Below are positions 1 to 7,311 of a DNA stretch of 10,870 nucleotides, piece after piece; positions within the stretch are counted from its first letter, which is position 1; each line of letters opens with the position of its first letter. Made by a program: the position numbers and the translations under genes. The DNA comes from SURF-32 sp964648365 (lineage in GTDB: Bacteria > Planctomycetota > Phycisphaerae > UBA1845). The notes beneath the pieces were generated by a model. It ran no database searches and was not told where the DNA came from. It was given only the letters and a program-made list of their open reading frames with translations. The DNA is taken from the NCBI GenBank assembly GCA_964648365.1, contig CAZYLK010000198.1, positions 1-10,870 of the forward strand, in the 5' to 3' direction.

Positions 1-55
<55 letters not shown>

Positions 56-295
56 GTGAACATAACTGCCTTGCCGATTGCTAGTTAGCGAACCTGCCTG
101 CGTTGGGCGGGGCGGGGGTTGTGGGGCGCTTGTCTTGCCGTCACTCACGGCCGGTGCTGTGCCGGGTTCGGGCTTGGTGTTGGCGGTCATGGGCGACCAG
201 CGGGGCCTTCCGTACGTCAAACGCCCCGTCTGGCGGGCCAACCGTTCGATGCTCTACCTCCGGGAACGTGGCAGGACGCTGCCTTCCGCCGCGCA
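56..295. other. Intergenic region between tRNA-Gly and the phosphatase gene
   Basis: I see no convincing gene here. Short open frames exist on the plus strand but resemble no family and have no ribosome binding site. The stretch holds a run of G-tracts (105-126, listed separately). A small hairpin GGCAG/CTGCC (270-274/279-283) with loop GACG lies just past the stop codon of the minus-strand phosphatase. It lacks a T-tract, so it is at best a weak terminator for that gene. Confidence 0.6.
105..126 (+). other. Putative G-quadruplex motif
   Basis: Four G-runs of 3, 4, 5 and 4 bases (105-107, 109-112, 114-118, 123-126) are separated by loops of 1, 1 and 4 bases. This fits the standard G3+N1-7 quadruplex pattern and lies on the plus strand, about 50 bases past the tRNA. 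Short loops favour a stable fold. Whether it folds or does anything is not known, and GC-rich genomes produce some such motifs by chance. Confidence 0.5.
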
Positions 296-2290
296 TCAAT
301 GATCGATGGCTGGGTCGCTCAGTTTTGCGATCACGAAGGTGATATCGTCTTCCTGGGATGATGCACCTTGAAACGCCATCAGGTCGTGGTCGAGTCGCGC
401 GGCCAGATCGTGTGCTGAATCTTCGGAGTGTTCGGCGATGAGGTGCATGATACGCTCTTTGCCGTACATCTCGCCATGTTCGCTATGGGCCTCGAAGACG
501 CCGTCGGTCACGAGTACGAGGACGGCCCTGGGGGGCAGCGAACCGACGACGTATTCTTTGTAGGTCTGGTTTCCCATGACGCCTAACGGCAAGCCGCCGC
601 CGTCGAGTTCTAGGAACTGGCGCTTATTCGGATCATAAATGAACGGCAGGTAGTGGCCGGCGCTTGCCCAGCGGAGTTCGCGCGACTCCGTATCGACGGT
701 GGCCATGAGCATCGTCATGAATCTCCTGCCGCGGGTCACGTCAACGAGCAGGTCATTGAGATGGGTCATCAGCTCGCCCGTCGTGCCCGGATCGCTGCAC
801 CGACTGCGCAGGATGCCTCTGGCGGTCGCCATGAGCATCGCAGCGGCAATGCCGTGACCCACCACGTCGCCGATGACCATTGCGACGGTGCATTCCGACA
901 GTCCGGACAATTCAAGAAAGTCGTAGTAGTCTCCGCCGGTCTGATCGCAGTACTTGCTCTTCCCGGCGATGTCCAGGCCGCGAATCGCAGGCAGACCCTG
1001 CGGAAGCAGGCTCTGTTGCACTTCCATCGCAGTGGCCAGCGAGCGCCGAAGTTCCATGTGCTTATGCAGATCGACGCTCATCGCATTCATAGCGTTGCTG
1101 AGGCGCTGAAACTCCGAAGTCTGGCGCAGGTCGATCGTACTCTTGAAATCTCCCGCTCCGATGCGCCGGGCGTGATTCTCCAGAGCAACGACCGGCCGGG
1201 CCAGCCACCGCGCCACCAGAACACCGCAGACGACGGTCATGGCGAGGACCGCCAGGCAGATCATCAGTGCGCGGCGCTGCGACCGCCAGGCTGCACCCAG
1301 GAAATCCGCTTCCGGCACGATCGTTACGACCGTCCAGTTAAGCCCTGCATCCCTGCCGATCGGGGAGTGCATGGTGAAAGCATCGCCGCCGGAGAGCGGG
1401 ATGCGCGAGCGGCCAGGCCCTGATCCGACCGGACGGATGCCGGACCAGTGCTTTCCCAGCGCAGCAATCGTCGGATCCGGGGAATGCGCAGCGGACCAGC
1501 GCCGCTGCTGATCGTCAAACAGCGGGGCGTTGGTCGACGACGCGATCAAGCGCCCGTCATCCTCCATGATGAAGCAGCTTCCGGTCAGCCCGATCTTCAG
1601 CGCTGCCAGGAAGGTTGAAATGTCGTCGAGGTTCAGATCGGCGCTGAGAACACCAATCCGCCTGCCGTCTTTGGTTTCATAGGGTTGGCTGAACGACAGA
1701 CCCATCGTCACAGAGTCCGCGGCCGCATCGCCAGCCCAGACATACGGTTCGCTCCACGTTGGTCCTCCTGCTTCAACGGCAGCGCGATACCACGGTCGTC
1801 CCCTGGGATCAAATGAGAACGTGCTGGAGGCGGCATCGTCAACCCCGTCATCCGAAACGGCATATTCGCGCATCACGCCCCGGTCCGCCGGAGTCAGGAT
1901 GGCATAGAAGCGCTTTACATCGCCGCGACCATATCGAGCCAGCCAGGTTGAAGTCCCGTCCTCGCCGCCCCATGTGATAGCGCTGAGCATCGGGAAAGCA
2001 GAGGACTCGGCCACCAGCGTCTCTCTCCAGCCCGCAGGGTCTGCCCAATCAAGCTTGCCCTCGTCCAGCAATGCCTGATTGAACGACACGGCACGCTCTG
2101 GAACCGCCAGCAGACCATTCACCTTGTCGGCGACGGTCGATTGAATCCTCTCGAGTTCATGAGATGCCTGCGCGTAGGCCGCTTCCTGTGCCGCCCGCCA
2201 TGTGACCGCCAGAATCACCCCTGCCACGAGCACCACCGGCATTACCAGTATCAGTGGCGCAAGCACGCGGATAGAGGTTCGTCGAGTCAT
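296..2290 (-). CDS. Membrane sensor dCache-HAMP-PP2C serine phosphatase (SpoIIE/RsbU type)
   Basis: This 664-residue protein reads as an extracytoplasmic sensor joined to a cytoplasmic PP2C-family phosphatase. It has a transmembrane helix (about 8-30), a periplasmic Cache-type sensor domain with the FDPRGRPWYRAA motif near residue 160, and a second membrane helix (about 341-361). A HAMP linker (about 361-415) and the EVQQSLLPQGLP segment typical of RsbU-like enzymes follow. The catalytic domain starts near 430. Metal-binding motifs are intact: GGDYYDF (D454, D457), GDVVGHG (D475), SAGHY, VTDG (D596) and EDD (D648, D649). By family knowledge such enzymes dephosphorylate a phosphoserine on an anti-sigma-factor antagonist (STAS protein), releasing a sigma factor under stress. 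No antagonist or anti-sigma kinase gene is nearby, so the partner must be encoded elsewhere. The start is uncertain: ATG at 2290 is chosen, but an in-frame TTG at 2299 is also possible, and neither has a clear ribosome binding site. Confidence 0.92.
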   Translation of the reverse strand: MTRRTSIRVLAPLILVMPVVLVAGVILAVTWRAAQEAAYAQASHELERIQSTVADKVNGLLAVPERAVSFNQALLDEGKLDWADPAGWRETLVAESSAFPMLSAITWGGEDGTSTWLARYGRGDVKRFYAILTPADRGVMREYAVSDDGVDDAASSTFSFDPRGRPWYRAAVEAGGPTWSEPYVWAGDAAADSVTMGLSFSQPYETKDGRRIGVLSADLNLDDISTFLAALKIGLTGSCFIMEDDGRLIASSTNAPLFDDQQRRWSAAHSPDPTIAALGKHWSGIRPVGSGPGRSRIPLSGGDAFTMHSPIGRDAGLNWTVVTIVPEADFLGAAWRSQRRALMICLAVLAMTVVCGVLVARWLARPVVALENHARRIGAGDFKSTIDLRQTSEFQRLSNAMNAMSVDLHKHMELRRSLATAMEVQQSLLPQGLPAIRGLDIAGKSKYCDQTGGDYYDFLELSGLSECTVAMVIGDVVGHGIAAAMLMATARGILRSRCSDPGTTGELMTHLNDLLVDVTRGRRFMTMLMATVDTESRELRWASAGHYLPFIYDPNKRQFLELDGGGLPLGVMGNQTYKEYVVGSLPPRAVLVLVTDGVFEAHSEHGEMYGKERIMHLIAEHSEDSAHDLAARLDHDLMAFQGASSQEDDITFVIAKLSDPAIDH

Positions 2291-2838
2291 GAGCAACAAC
2301 CGAGAGATGTGAACGGCCGCAGGTCAAAGATGTCAGGAGGGACAGTTCTCATTTCCGTGGCCAGGGATGCCCCGAAAGCGCATCGATGATCCCCCATGCC
2401 GTCGCGCACCGCGCCCGGCGCTGCAGAGCCGAAGAGCGGAGCGTACGCAATATTGCCCAGTATGGAACGGCGACCGACGGAGCCGGCAAAGCGCTGCCAT
2501 TGCTTCGTGGAAGGGCTCGCCGCCGTCGTCCCTTTCAGGACTTCGGGTCGGGCTCCGCGGCGTTACCCTCGTCCGTCGGGGCCGAATCGTCGGGCGCCCG
2601 CCGACGAGCACGATCGCCGATGCTACCCGCCATGACGACGGGACGCTACGTGGTGGTGGAGTGCATCGCGCCGTCCGCGCGGCGCGAATTGCGGCGCCGG
2701 AGTTCGGCCGGCCCTGCGGAGGGCCGCCGTGGTCGCCTGGGTCCGCATGTCCTCGCGTCGAATGACGGCGCGTCGGCCGGCGACCCTCGCATCCGCCGTC
2801 CCGCGTCGTCTCGTGAGCGGCCATCCCGCGCCCGGCGT
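2291..2838. other. Intergenic region without a convincing gene
   Basis: About 550 bases separate the phosphatase start from the stop of the glutaredoxin-like gene. Long open frames exist on both strands, but all are Arg/Pro/Ala-rich translations of GC-rich DNA with no recognisable motif. A perfect 7-bp hairpin CGGCCCT/AGGGCCG (2709-2715/2720-2726, loop GCGG) lies about 115 bases beyond the stop codon at 2839 and could help end that transcript, though no T-tract follows. The promoter of the phosphatase should lie at the left end, but I could not assign one with confidence. Confidence 0.5.
2709..2726 (-). repeat. Perfect 7-bp hairpin downstream of the glutaredoxin-like gene
   Basis: CGGCCCT and AGGGCCG form a perfect stem with a 4-base loop. 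The position, just downstream of the minus-strand glutaredoxin-like gene, would suit a transcript end, but there is no T-run on either side, so calling it an intrinsic terminator would be unsafe. Confidence 0.3.
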
Positions 2839-3084
2839 TCATGACGGGCGCAACAGTTCCACCAGTCGCGCCTCGTCCACCCGGTGGCGGAACACCTCGC
2901 GGCCGTCGAGGTGAACCACGGGGATATCGTGGCGATACGCGGCGTGCCAGTGCTCGTTCCCTGGCGCGTCGATGTCCACGCGCTCCACGTCGAAGTCGAT
3001 CCGGCCGCGTACACGTTCGATCACGAACCACGCCGCGCGGCAGAGCGAGCAGTCCTCACGGGTGAAAAACGTCACGAGGGGCAC
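2839..3084 (-). CDS. Small glutaredoxin-like (DUF836-type) protein
   Basis: This 81-residue protein has the thioredoxin-fold layout of the short glutaredoxin-like family: an opening strand VTFFT (4-8), redox motif C12-S-L-C15 after TRED, a second strand FDVERVDID (31-39), and the cis-proline strand IPVVHLDG with P55. It ends in REVFRHRV and a final helix. Both cysteines are present, so it should be able to make and break disulfides. The physiological partner is unknown. The open frame continues upstream of the homology for about 70 codons through low-complexity Pro/Arg/Ser sequence, which is not part of the fold. I place the start at the GTG (3082-3084) just before the first strand. No good ribosome binding site is visible there, so the exact start is uncertain. 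Confidence 0.75.
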   Translation of the reverse strand: MPLVTFFTREDCSLCRAAWFVIERVRGRIDFDVERVDIDAPGNEHWHAAYRHDIPVVHLDGREVFRHRVDEARLVELLRPS

Positions 3085-3343
3085 GCCGGCCGTGATAGCC
3101 GACGCGCGGCCGCGGGACAATGCCCGCGGGGATGGCGCGGGCAGGCCGGGAGGGCAGGGAGCGCGCCGGATCGTGCGGATGGGGCCGGATGGCGCGGGAT
3201 TGTGTGGATCGCCCCGGGATCGTGCGGATGGCGCCGGATGCCGTAGGTCGCCCGGGATCGCGTGGCTGGCGCGGCTGGCGCGGCATGACGGTCGCGCCAA
3301 CGCGCCAGCTCAAACCGCGAAACGCACCGCGGCCGCAAGCCAC
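3085..3343. other. GC-rich spacer upstream of two divergent genes
   Basis: This spacer separates the glutaredoxin-like gene (leftward) from the sigma-like gene (rightward). It contains a second G-run motif (3139-3159: four GGG runs with loops of 6, 1 and 2 bases) and the degenerate GGAT-rich repeats described separately. Open frames through it are low complexity in every frame and I do not regard them as genes. Confidence 0.5.
3168..3270 (+). repeat. Degenerate GGAT-centred short repeats
   Basis: The 15-mer GGATCGTGCGGATGG occurs exactly at 3168-3182 and again at 3217-3231. Related versions start at 3197 (GGATTGTGTGGATC) and 3255 (GGATCGCGTGGCTGG). GCCGGATG also recurs between them. Spacing is irregular (29, 20 and 38 bases), so this is a decayed or slippage-generated repeat patch rather than a regular array. 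No CRISPR-like or integron-like structure is seen. Confidence 0.55.
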
Positions 3344-3372
3344 TTGACCCAGGCGAATGTTCGGCCTATGTT
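3344..3372 (+). promoter_or_regulatory. Predicted sigma-70-type promoter of the sigma-like gene
   Basis: TTGACC at 3344-3349 (5 of 6 to the -35 consensus) is followed by a 17-base spacer and TATGTT at 3367-3372 (4 of 6 to the -10 consensus). Transcription would start near 3379, giving a 5' leader of about 30-50 bases before the sigma-like gene. The -10 lies inside TCGGCCTATG, a decamer found again in the kelch gene promoter. Confidence 0.55.
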
Positions 3373-3425
3373 AGGTATCCGTTCGGTATGGTGGCGGGCG
3401 GTGGGATCGGGTGCGTGAGTCGATC

Positions 3426-4550
3426 ATGACGACCAAGGCGATGGCGGCGCCGCTCACGGACGAGCAGCGGGGACTGGTCGAACGGAATCTCGGTCTGGTG
3501 GCGGTTCACCTGCGGCGAAACGTGCCCAACCTGATGCAGCCGCGTCGGGAGCGGGAGTGGGACGACCTCTTTCAGGAAGGGACGCTGGGTCTCATCCAGG
3601 CGGCGCGCAAGTTCAACCCCGACGGTGAGATCCCGTTCGCCGCGTTCGCGTTTCCCAGGATTCACAATGCCGTCAGCACCGCGCTGAGGCGGCGGTTTTC
3701 GCTCATCCGGGGACCGTCGCAGTCGGAGGCAGGCGATCCCGACCCGGCGGCCGCGAGCCGAGCAGCCCGGGCAGAGCCTCGTCACGTCCCCACGGTCTCA
3801 ACGCTCGCGGTTGACCCGGTGGATCGTCACCCCCGACTTTCGCGGCCGGATTCCGCCGCCGACGGCGACACGCTGGGTCAGCGGTTCTGGGACAAGCACG
3901 TGCGAACAATCCGCCGGGTCGGTGAGGGCCTCAAGCGGGCTCGAGGCGCGAAGGCCGACCGAGGACCGCTGATCGATCGGATCGTCGAGGAACGGACGCT
4001 CGTGCCCGAACCCGAGGCGCGAACGCCGCTGCGCGAGATCGCCCGCCAGACGGGCTCCTCGTACGCCCGCGTCGCGCAGACGGATAAGCAGGTGAGGGAA
4101 GGCGTACGCGCCGCGCTGGAAGGCGATCCCGAGTTCGCGGTGCTCAGCACGCTGGTTCGCGCGGACGCGGAGGCGGGCGCCGCCGTCGTCGATCCGGCTA
4201 CGGAAGAACGACTCGCCGACGCCGGCGCGGAGGCGTACATGGCCCGGCTGCGGTCGGCCGAGTCGTCCGTCCGTGATGCGATGGCCCACCGGCTGCTTGC
4301 GCTGCACGCTCACGGCGATCTCGCGACGGTCGCCCGAACGGTCTTTCGCCGTCTCAGCGCCGCGGAGCGGGAGGCCCTCCTGTCGGCGTGTCAGGGTCGC
4401 GGTGAGCGATCCGTTTCGGACCCTGGCGCCCGGCTCGGGGCCTGCGCTTCACCAGGCCCGCAAGTCGGCGGCGTGCGGACGTTGCGGCAAGAGCCTCAAC
4501 CGTCCGCCCGGATGGATTCGGACTTGACCGCCCGCCCGACGGGGGACTGA
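3426..4550 (+). CDS. Sigma-70-family protein with two helix-turn-helix regions; C-terminus probably frameshifted
   Basis: The 374-residue product begins with a sigma region 2 (about 10-95): LGLVAVHLRRNV, then WDDLFQEGTLGLIQAARKF, FAAFAFPRI and LRRRF, which in the family bind core RNA polymerase and the -10 element. A linker follows, then a helix-turn-helix near 200-235 (PLREIARQTG, then RVAQTDKQVREGVRAAL) that resembles region 4.2. The C-terminal part starts like a second region 4 (LSAAEREALLS at 310, then RSVSDPGARLG). After G338 the frame turns into unlike sequence, while the +1 frame supplies LHQARKS, the usual end of a region-4 helix, and stops at 4527. I infer a deletion of roughly 20 bases near 4437-4446. 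The start is ambiguous: ATG 3426 is preferred, with in-frame GTG at 3411 possible. It probably has its own promoter (3344-3372). Function as a sigma factor is inferred; no anti-sigma gene adjoins it. Confidence 0.75.
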   Translation: MTTKAMAAPLTDEQRGLVERNLGLVAVHLRRNVPNLMQPRREREWDDLFQEGTLGLIQAARKFNPDGEIPFAAFAFPRIHNAVSTALRRRFSLIRGPSQSEAGDPDPAAASRAARAEPRHVPTVSTLAVDPVDRHPRLSRPDSAADGDTLGQRFWDKHVRTIRRVGEGLKRARGAKADRGPLIDRIVEERTLVPEPEARTPLREIARQTGSSYARVAQTDKQVREGVRAALEGDPEFAVLSTLVRADAEAGAAVVDPATEERLADAGAEAYMARLRSAESSVRDAMAHRLLALHAHGDLATVARTVFRRLSAAEREALLSACQGRGERSVSDPGARLGACASPGPQVGGVRTLRQEPQPSARMDSDLTARPTGD

Positions 4551-4565
4551 GGGTCCGAATTGTGC

Positions 4566-4594
4566 TGGTAGCGGCGGCCCCGGTTCGCTATAAT
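4566..4594 (+). promoter_or_regulatory. Predicted promoter of the carboxypeptidase gene
   Basis: A perfect TATAAT lies at 4589-4594, preceded by GC. The matching -35 is weak (TGGTAG at 4566-4571 with a 17-base spacer, or CTGGTA at 4565-4570 with 18). The leader before the carboxypeptidase ATG would be about 125 bases. The -10 hexamer is the strong part of this call. Confidence 0.55.
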
Positions 4595-4715
4595 CGGGGC
4601 TGGTCGTTAGTGCCTGCAGAAGCCCGATGCCGCGGTGGGGAGGCGTCGCAGCGTGTGCGACATTCCGCGGTTTTCCGACCGGGCTTTTCCATCCTACCCC
4701 GAAGAGGACATTGGT

Positions 4716-4723
4716 AAGGAGGT
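4716..4723 (+). promoter_or_regulatory. Strong Shine-Dalgarno site that fixes the carboxypeptidase start
   Basis: AAGGAGGT ends four bases before ATG 4728. This near-perfect ribosome binding site, followed at once by a signal peptide, rules out the longer in-frame reading from a GTG at 4635. Confidence 0.9.
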
Positions 4724-4727
4724 TTCC

Positions 4728-7133
4728 ATGCGACAGAGCAAGATGTCAGGTCTGGCCGTGGCGGTTTTGGCGCTCGCCGCGGTTGCGGGACCGGCACTCG
4801 CCGGCGGCAACGCCGACGAACGGATGCGGTTTGACGGGCACAAACTCGTCGAGGTCGCACTGCCCGAGCACGAGCAGTTGCGGATATTTGAGGACCTCGT
4901 CGGTGACAATACCGGGACCGAGCCGGGCAAGTGGGACATCTGGTCTCACGGCGCCGTCGGCATCGGCAAGGTCGATCTGCGCGTCTCGCCGGAGCAGTTG
5001 GACGAACTGCTCGCGGCCGGGCTCGATGTGACCGTGAACATCGACGACGTGCAGCCGTGGGTCGATGCGAACTACGAGCGCTCGCTGGCATCCGGCAGCT
5101 TCTACGACGACTACCACCCGCTGGACGAAGTCTTTGCGTACATGGAGGGCCTTGCGGCCGCGTACCCAGACTTGGCGAAGATCGAGGACATCGGCCAGAG
5201 CCTTGAAGGCCGTCCGATGCGGGCGATCCGTATCACCGGCCCGGGCGATCCCGATTCAAAGCCGGGCTTCTTCTTCCACGGCGGCCAGCACGCTCGCGAG
5301 TGGATCAACGTTCCCGTTCCCATGTACATCGCCGAGTGGCTGCTGACCAATTACGCCACGAACGCGCATGCGAAGAAGCTCGTCGATGAAGTCGACTGGA
5401 CCATTCTGATGGTCATGAACCCGGACGGGTACGTGTACACCTGGACCGACAACCGCATGTGGCGGAAGAACCGCCGCAATAACGGCAACGGTACATTCGG
5501 CGTCGACCTCAACCGCAACTGGGGCTTCGGCTGGGGTGGCGAGGGCAGCAGCGGCAACACCAGCAGCGAGACGTATCGCGGCCCGTCGCCGTTCTCCGAG
5601 CCGGAGACGCAGGTCTGTCGCGATTTCGTTCTCGCCCATCCGAACGTCGCGGCCTACATGGACTTCCACAGTTACCAGCAGTTGATCATGTGGCCGTTTG
5701 GCTACACCGCGGAACATTGCGATGATCATCCGGAGTTTGCCGATCTCGGCGGACGGATGAGGCAGGCGCTGTTCGACGTACACGGGCGGGTTTATCCCGA
5801 GGGGCCGGTCTACACCACCATCTACCCGGCGTCGGGTACCTCCGTCGACTGGGTGTACGGCGGCAACCAGGACGATCGGTACATCATGGCCTATACGACC
5901 GAGCTGCGCCCGCCGAATCAGCAGGGCGGCGGCTTCGTCCTTCCGCCGGACCAGATCGTCCCCACGTGTGAGGAAAACCTGCCGACCATTCTGCTGATGG
6001 CCGAGCAGATCCTGGTTCCGTCGATTCGCGTGGATCTGACCAGCGAGACGCCTGAGTACGCGACGCCGAATGAGCCGGTCGCCGTTGACGTCGACGTTCT
6101 GGCCCGCCGCGGCCAGCCCAGCGGCGACGTGAGCCTGTTCTACCGGCTCGGCGACGGCAACTTCAACGAAGTCGAAATGGCCTCGCAGGGCGGCAACGCC
6201 TACTCGGCCGACATTCCCGGCGCCGACTGCGGCGAAACGGTGTCGTTCTATGTGCGGACGACCGCCTCCGACGGCACGCCGTTTACCAATCCGCCGGACG
6301 CGCCCAACGGCCTGTATTCCTACAGGTCGGCCGTGGTGACGGAAGTCTACGCGAACAACTTCGAGACCGATCGCGGCTGGGTGCTGGAGAATCAGGGCGC
6401 AACCAGCGGCGACTGGGAGCGCGGCGTGCCGGTCAACGACCCGCAGTGGGACTATGACCCGGCCAGCGACTCGGACGGCAGCGGTCAGTGCTACCTGACG
6501 CAGAACAGCAACGGCAACACCGACGTCGACAACGGCGCCACGCGCGTCATGTCCGACCTGTTCGACATGTCCGTCGGCAACGTCATTCTCAGCTATGACT
6601 ACTATCTGTTCCTGACTCGTGCGCAGGACCAGACGGACGCCATCATCGTCGAGATCAGCAGCAACGATGACCAGGGGCCGTGGCGCGAGATCGCCCGTCA
6701 CCTGTCCAACGGCGGGCTGAACTGGCGGAATCACAGCATGACGCAGGCCGAACTGGAGGCGCGCAACGTCTTCATCGGCGACAAGATGCGCCTCCGCTTC
6801 ACGGCCGTGGACGGCAATCAGCAGAGCATCGTCGAGGCCGGCATCGACGCGGTGAAGGTTCTTTCCGTCGGCTGCGGCGGCGGCCTGACCTGTGAAGACG
6901 TCAAGAAGTTCAAGGCCAAGTGCAAGAAGAACAAGCTGAAGGTCATCACGGTGCTGACCAGCAACCTGCACGGCGGCGAGAAGATCGGCCTCGACATCAA
7001 CGGCGAGCCGGTCGAAGTGACGGTCGCCGGCAAGAAGGCCAAGCTGCTCCGCAAGGATCAGAGCGGCGAGTTCACCATCTCGATGACCAGCCCGGGCGGC
7101 TGCGTTGACCCCGTCGAGGTCGATTGCGGCTGA
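4728..7133 (+). CDS. Secreted zinc carboxypeptidase (peptidase family M14) with C-terminal accessory domains
   Basis: The protein has 801 residues. A signal peptide (1-25, cleavage after PALA) is followed by a segment resembling the activation propeptide of M14 enzymes (about 30-115). The M14 catalytic domain (about 125-430) is complete. Zinc ligands are H188 and E191 (QHAREW) and H314 (DFHSY), and the catalytic glutamate is E392 (TTELR). Substrate-carboxylate residues are R246 (MWRKN), N262-R263 (DLNRNW) and Y366 (IYPASGTSVDW). The position matching bovine carboxypeptidase A residue 255 is V373, which predicts preference for hydrophobic C-terminal residues rather than basic ones. An Ig-like or beta-rich segment (about 430-540), a jelly-roll-like region (543-715, opening NNFETDRGW) and a Cys-bounded C-terminal domain (C722, C732, C792, C800) follow. 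It should release C-terminal amino acids from peptides outside the cytoplasm. It stands alone, with its own promoter, ribosome binding site and terminator. Confidence 0.95.
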   Translation: MRQSKMSGLAVAVLALAAVAGPALAGGNADERMRFDGHKLVEVALPEHEQLRIFEDLVGDNTGTEPGKWDIWSHGAVGIGKVDLRVSPEQLDELLAAGLDVTVNIDDVQPWVDANYERSLASGSFYDDYHPLDEVFAYMEGLAAAYPDLAKIEDIGQSLEGRPMRAIRITGPGDPDSKPGFFFHGGQHAREWINVPVPMYIAEWLLTNYATNAHAKKLVDEVDWTILMVMNPDGYVYTWTDNRMWRKNRRNNGNGTFGVDLNRNWGFGWGGEGSSGNTSSETYRGPSPFSEPETQVCRDFVLAHPNVAAYMDFHSYQQLIMWPFGYTAEHCDDHPEFADLGGRMRQALFDVHGRVYPEGPVYTTIYPASGTSVDWVYGGNQDDRYIMAYTTELRPPNQQGGGFVLPPDQIVPTCEENLPTILLMAEQILVPSIRVDLTSETPEYATPNEPVAVDVDVLARRGQPSGDVSLFYRLGDGNFNEVEMASQGGNAYSADIPGADCGETVSFYVRTTASDGTPFTNPPDAPNGLYSYRSAVVTEVYANNFETDRGWVLENQGATSGDWERGVPVNDPQWDYDPASDSDGSGQCYLTQNSNGNTDVDNGATRVMSDLFDMSVGNVILSYDYYLFLTRAQDQTDAIIVEISSNDDQGPWREIARHLSNGGLNWRNHSMTQAELEARNVFIGDKMRLRFTAVDGNQQSIVEAGIDAVKVLSVGCGGGLTCEDVKKFKAKCKKNKLKVITVLTSNLHGGEKIGLDINGEPVEVTVAGKKAKLLRKDQSGEFTISMTSPGGCVDPVEVDCG

Positions 7134-7202
7134 TCGAATCGGATCGCACGCTGCGTGGTCGAACCATGTAGCGCCTGATCCACCCGTGGATTCCGTATCA
7201 AG

Positions 7203-7231
7203 GCCCGCGCGGTTCGCCGCGCGGGCTTTTT
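7203..7231 (+). terminator. Intrinsic terminator of the carboxypeptidase gene
   Basis: A perfect 10-bp stem GCCCGCGCGG/CCGCGCGGGC (7203-7212/7217-7226) with a TTCG tetraloop is followed directly by five T's (7227-7231). It lies about 70 bases past the stop codon. It also shows that the open frame reading through here into the nitroreductase is not a real N-terminal extension of that gene. Confidence 0.92.
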
Positions 7232-7311
7232 GTTGCGCCGTGCCGCCGTGCGTCCCTTGCCTCCCGGCGGGCGGAACGCGGCTCGGCTCTGGTTGGGTTC
7301 GCCGGACGCAG

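Noticed and set aside
653..1423. 256-codon plus-strand open frame opposite the phosphatase
   Set aside because: Shadow frame; the minus strand carries all PP2C motifs.
2333..3031. 232-codon minus-strand open frame covering the region left of the glutaredoxin-like gene
   Set aside because: Arg/Pro/Gly-rich low-complexity translation overlapping the glutaredoxin-like gene in another frame, with no recognisable domain.
3168..3270. GGAT repeats as a possible CRISPR or other regular array
   Set aside because: Spacing is irregular (29, 20, 38), units are imperfect, and there are no uniform spacers or cas genes.
3085..3300. N-terminal extension of the glutaredoxin-like protein
   Set aside because: Pro/Arg/Ser-rich low complexity over the repeat patch; the thioredoxin fold begins just after the GTG at 3084.
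4635..4727. Upstream in-frame extension of the carboxypeptidase starting with GTG at 4635
   Set aside because: ATG 4728 has a near-perfect ribosome binding site and is followed directly by a signal peptide; the extension has neither.
5256..6971. 571-codon minus-strand open frame opposite the carboxypeptidase
   Set aside because: Shadow of a GC-rich coding sequence; His/Val/Arg-biased with no motifs, while the plus strand has a complete M14 enzyme.
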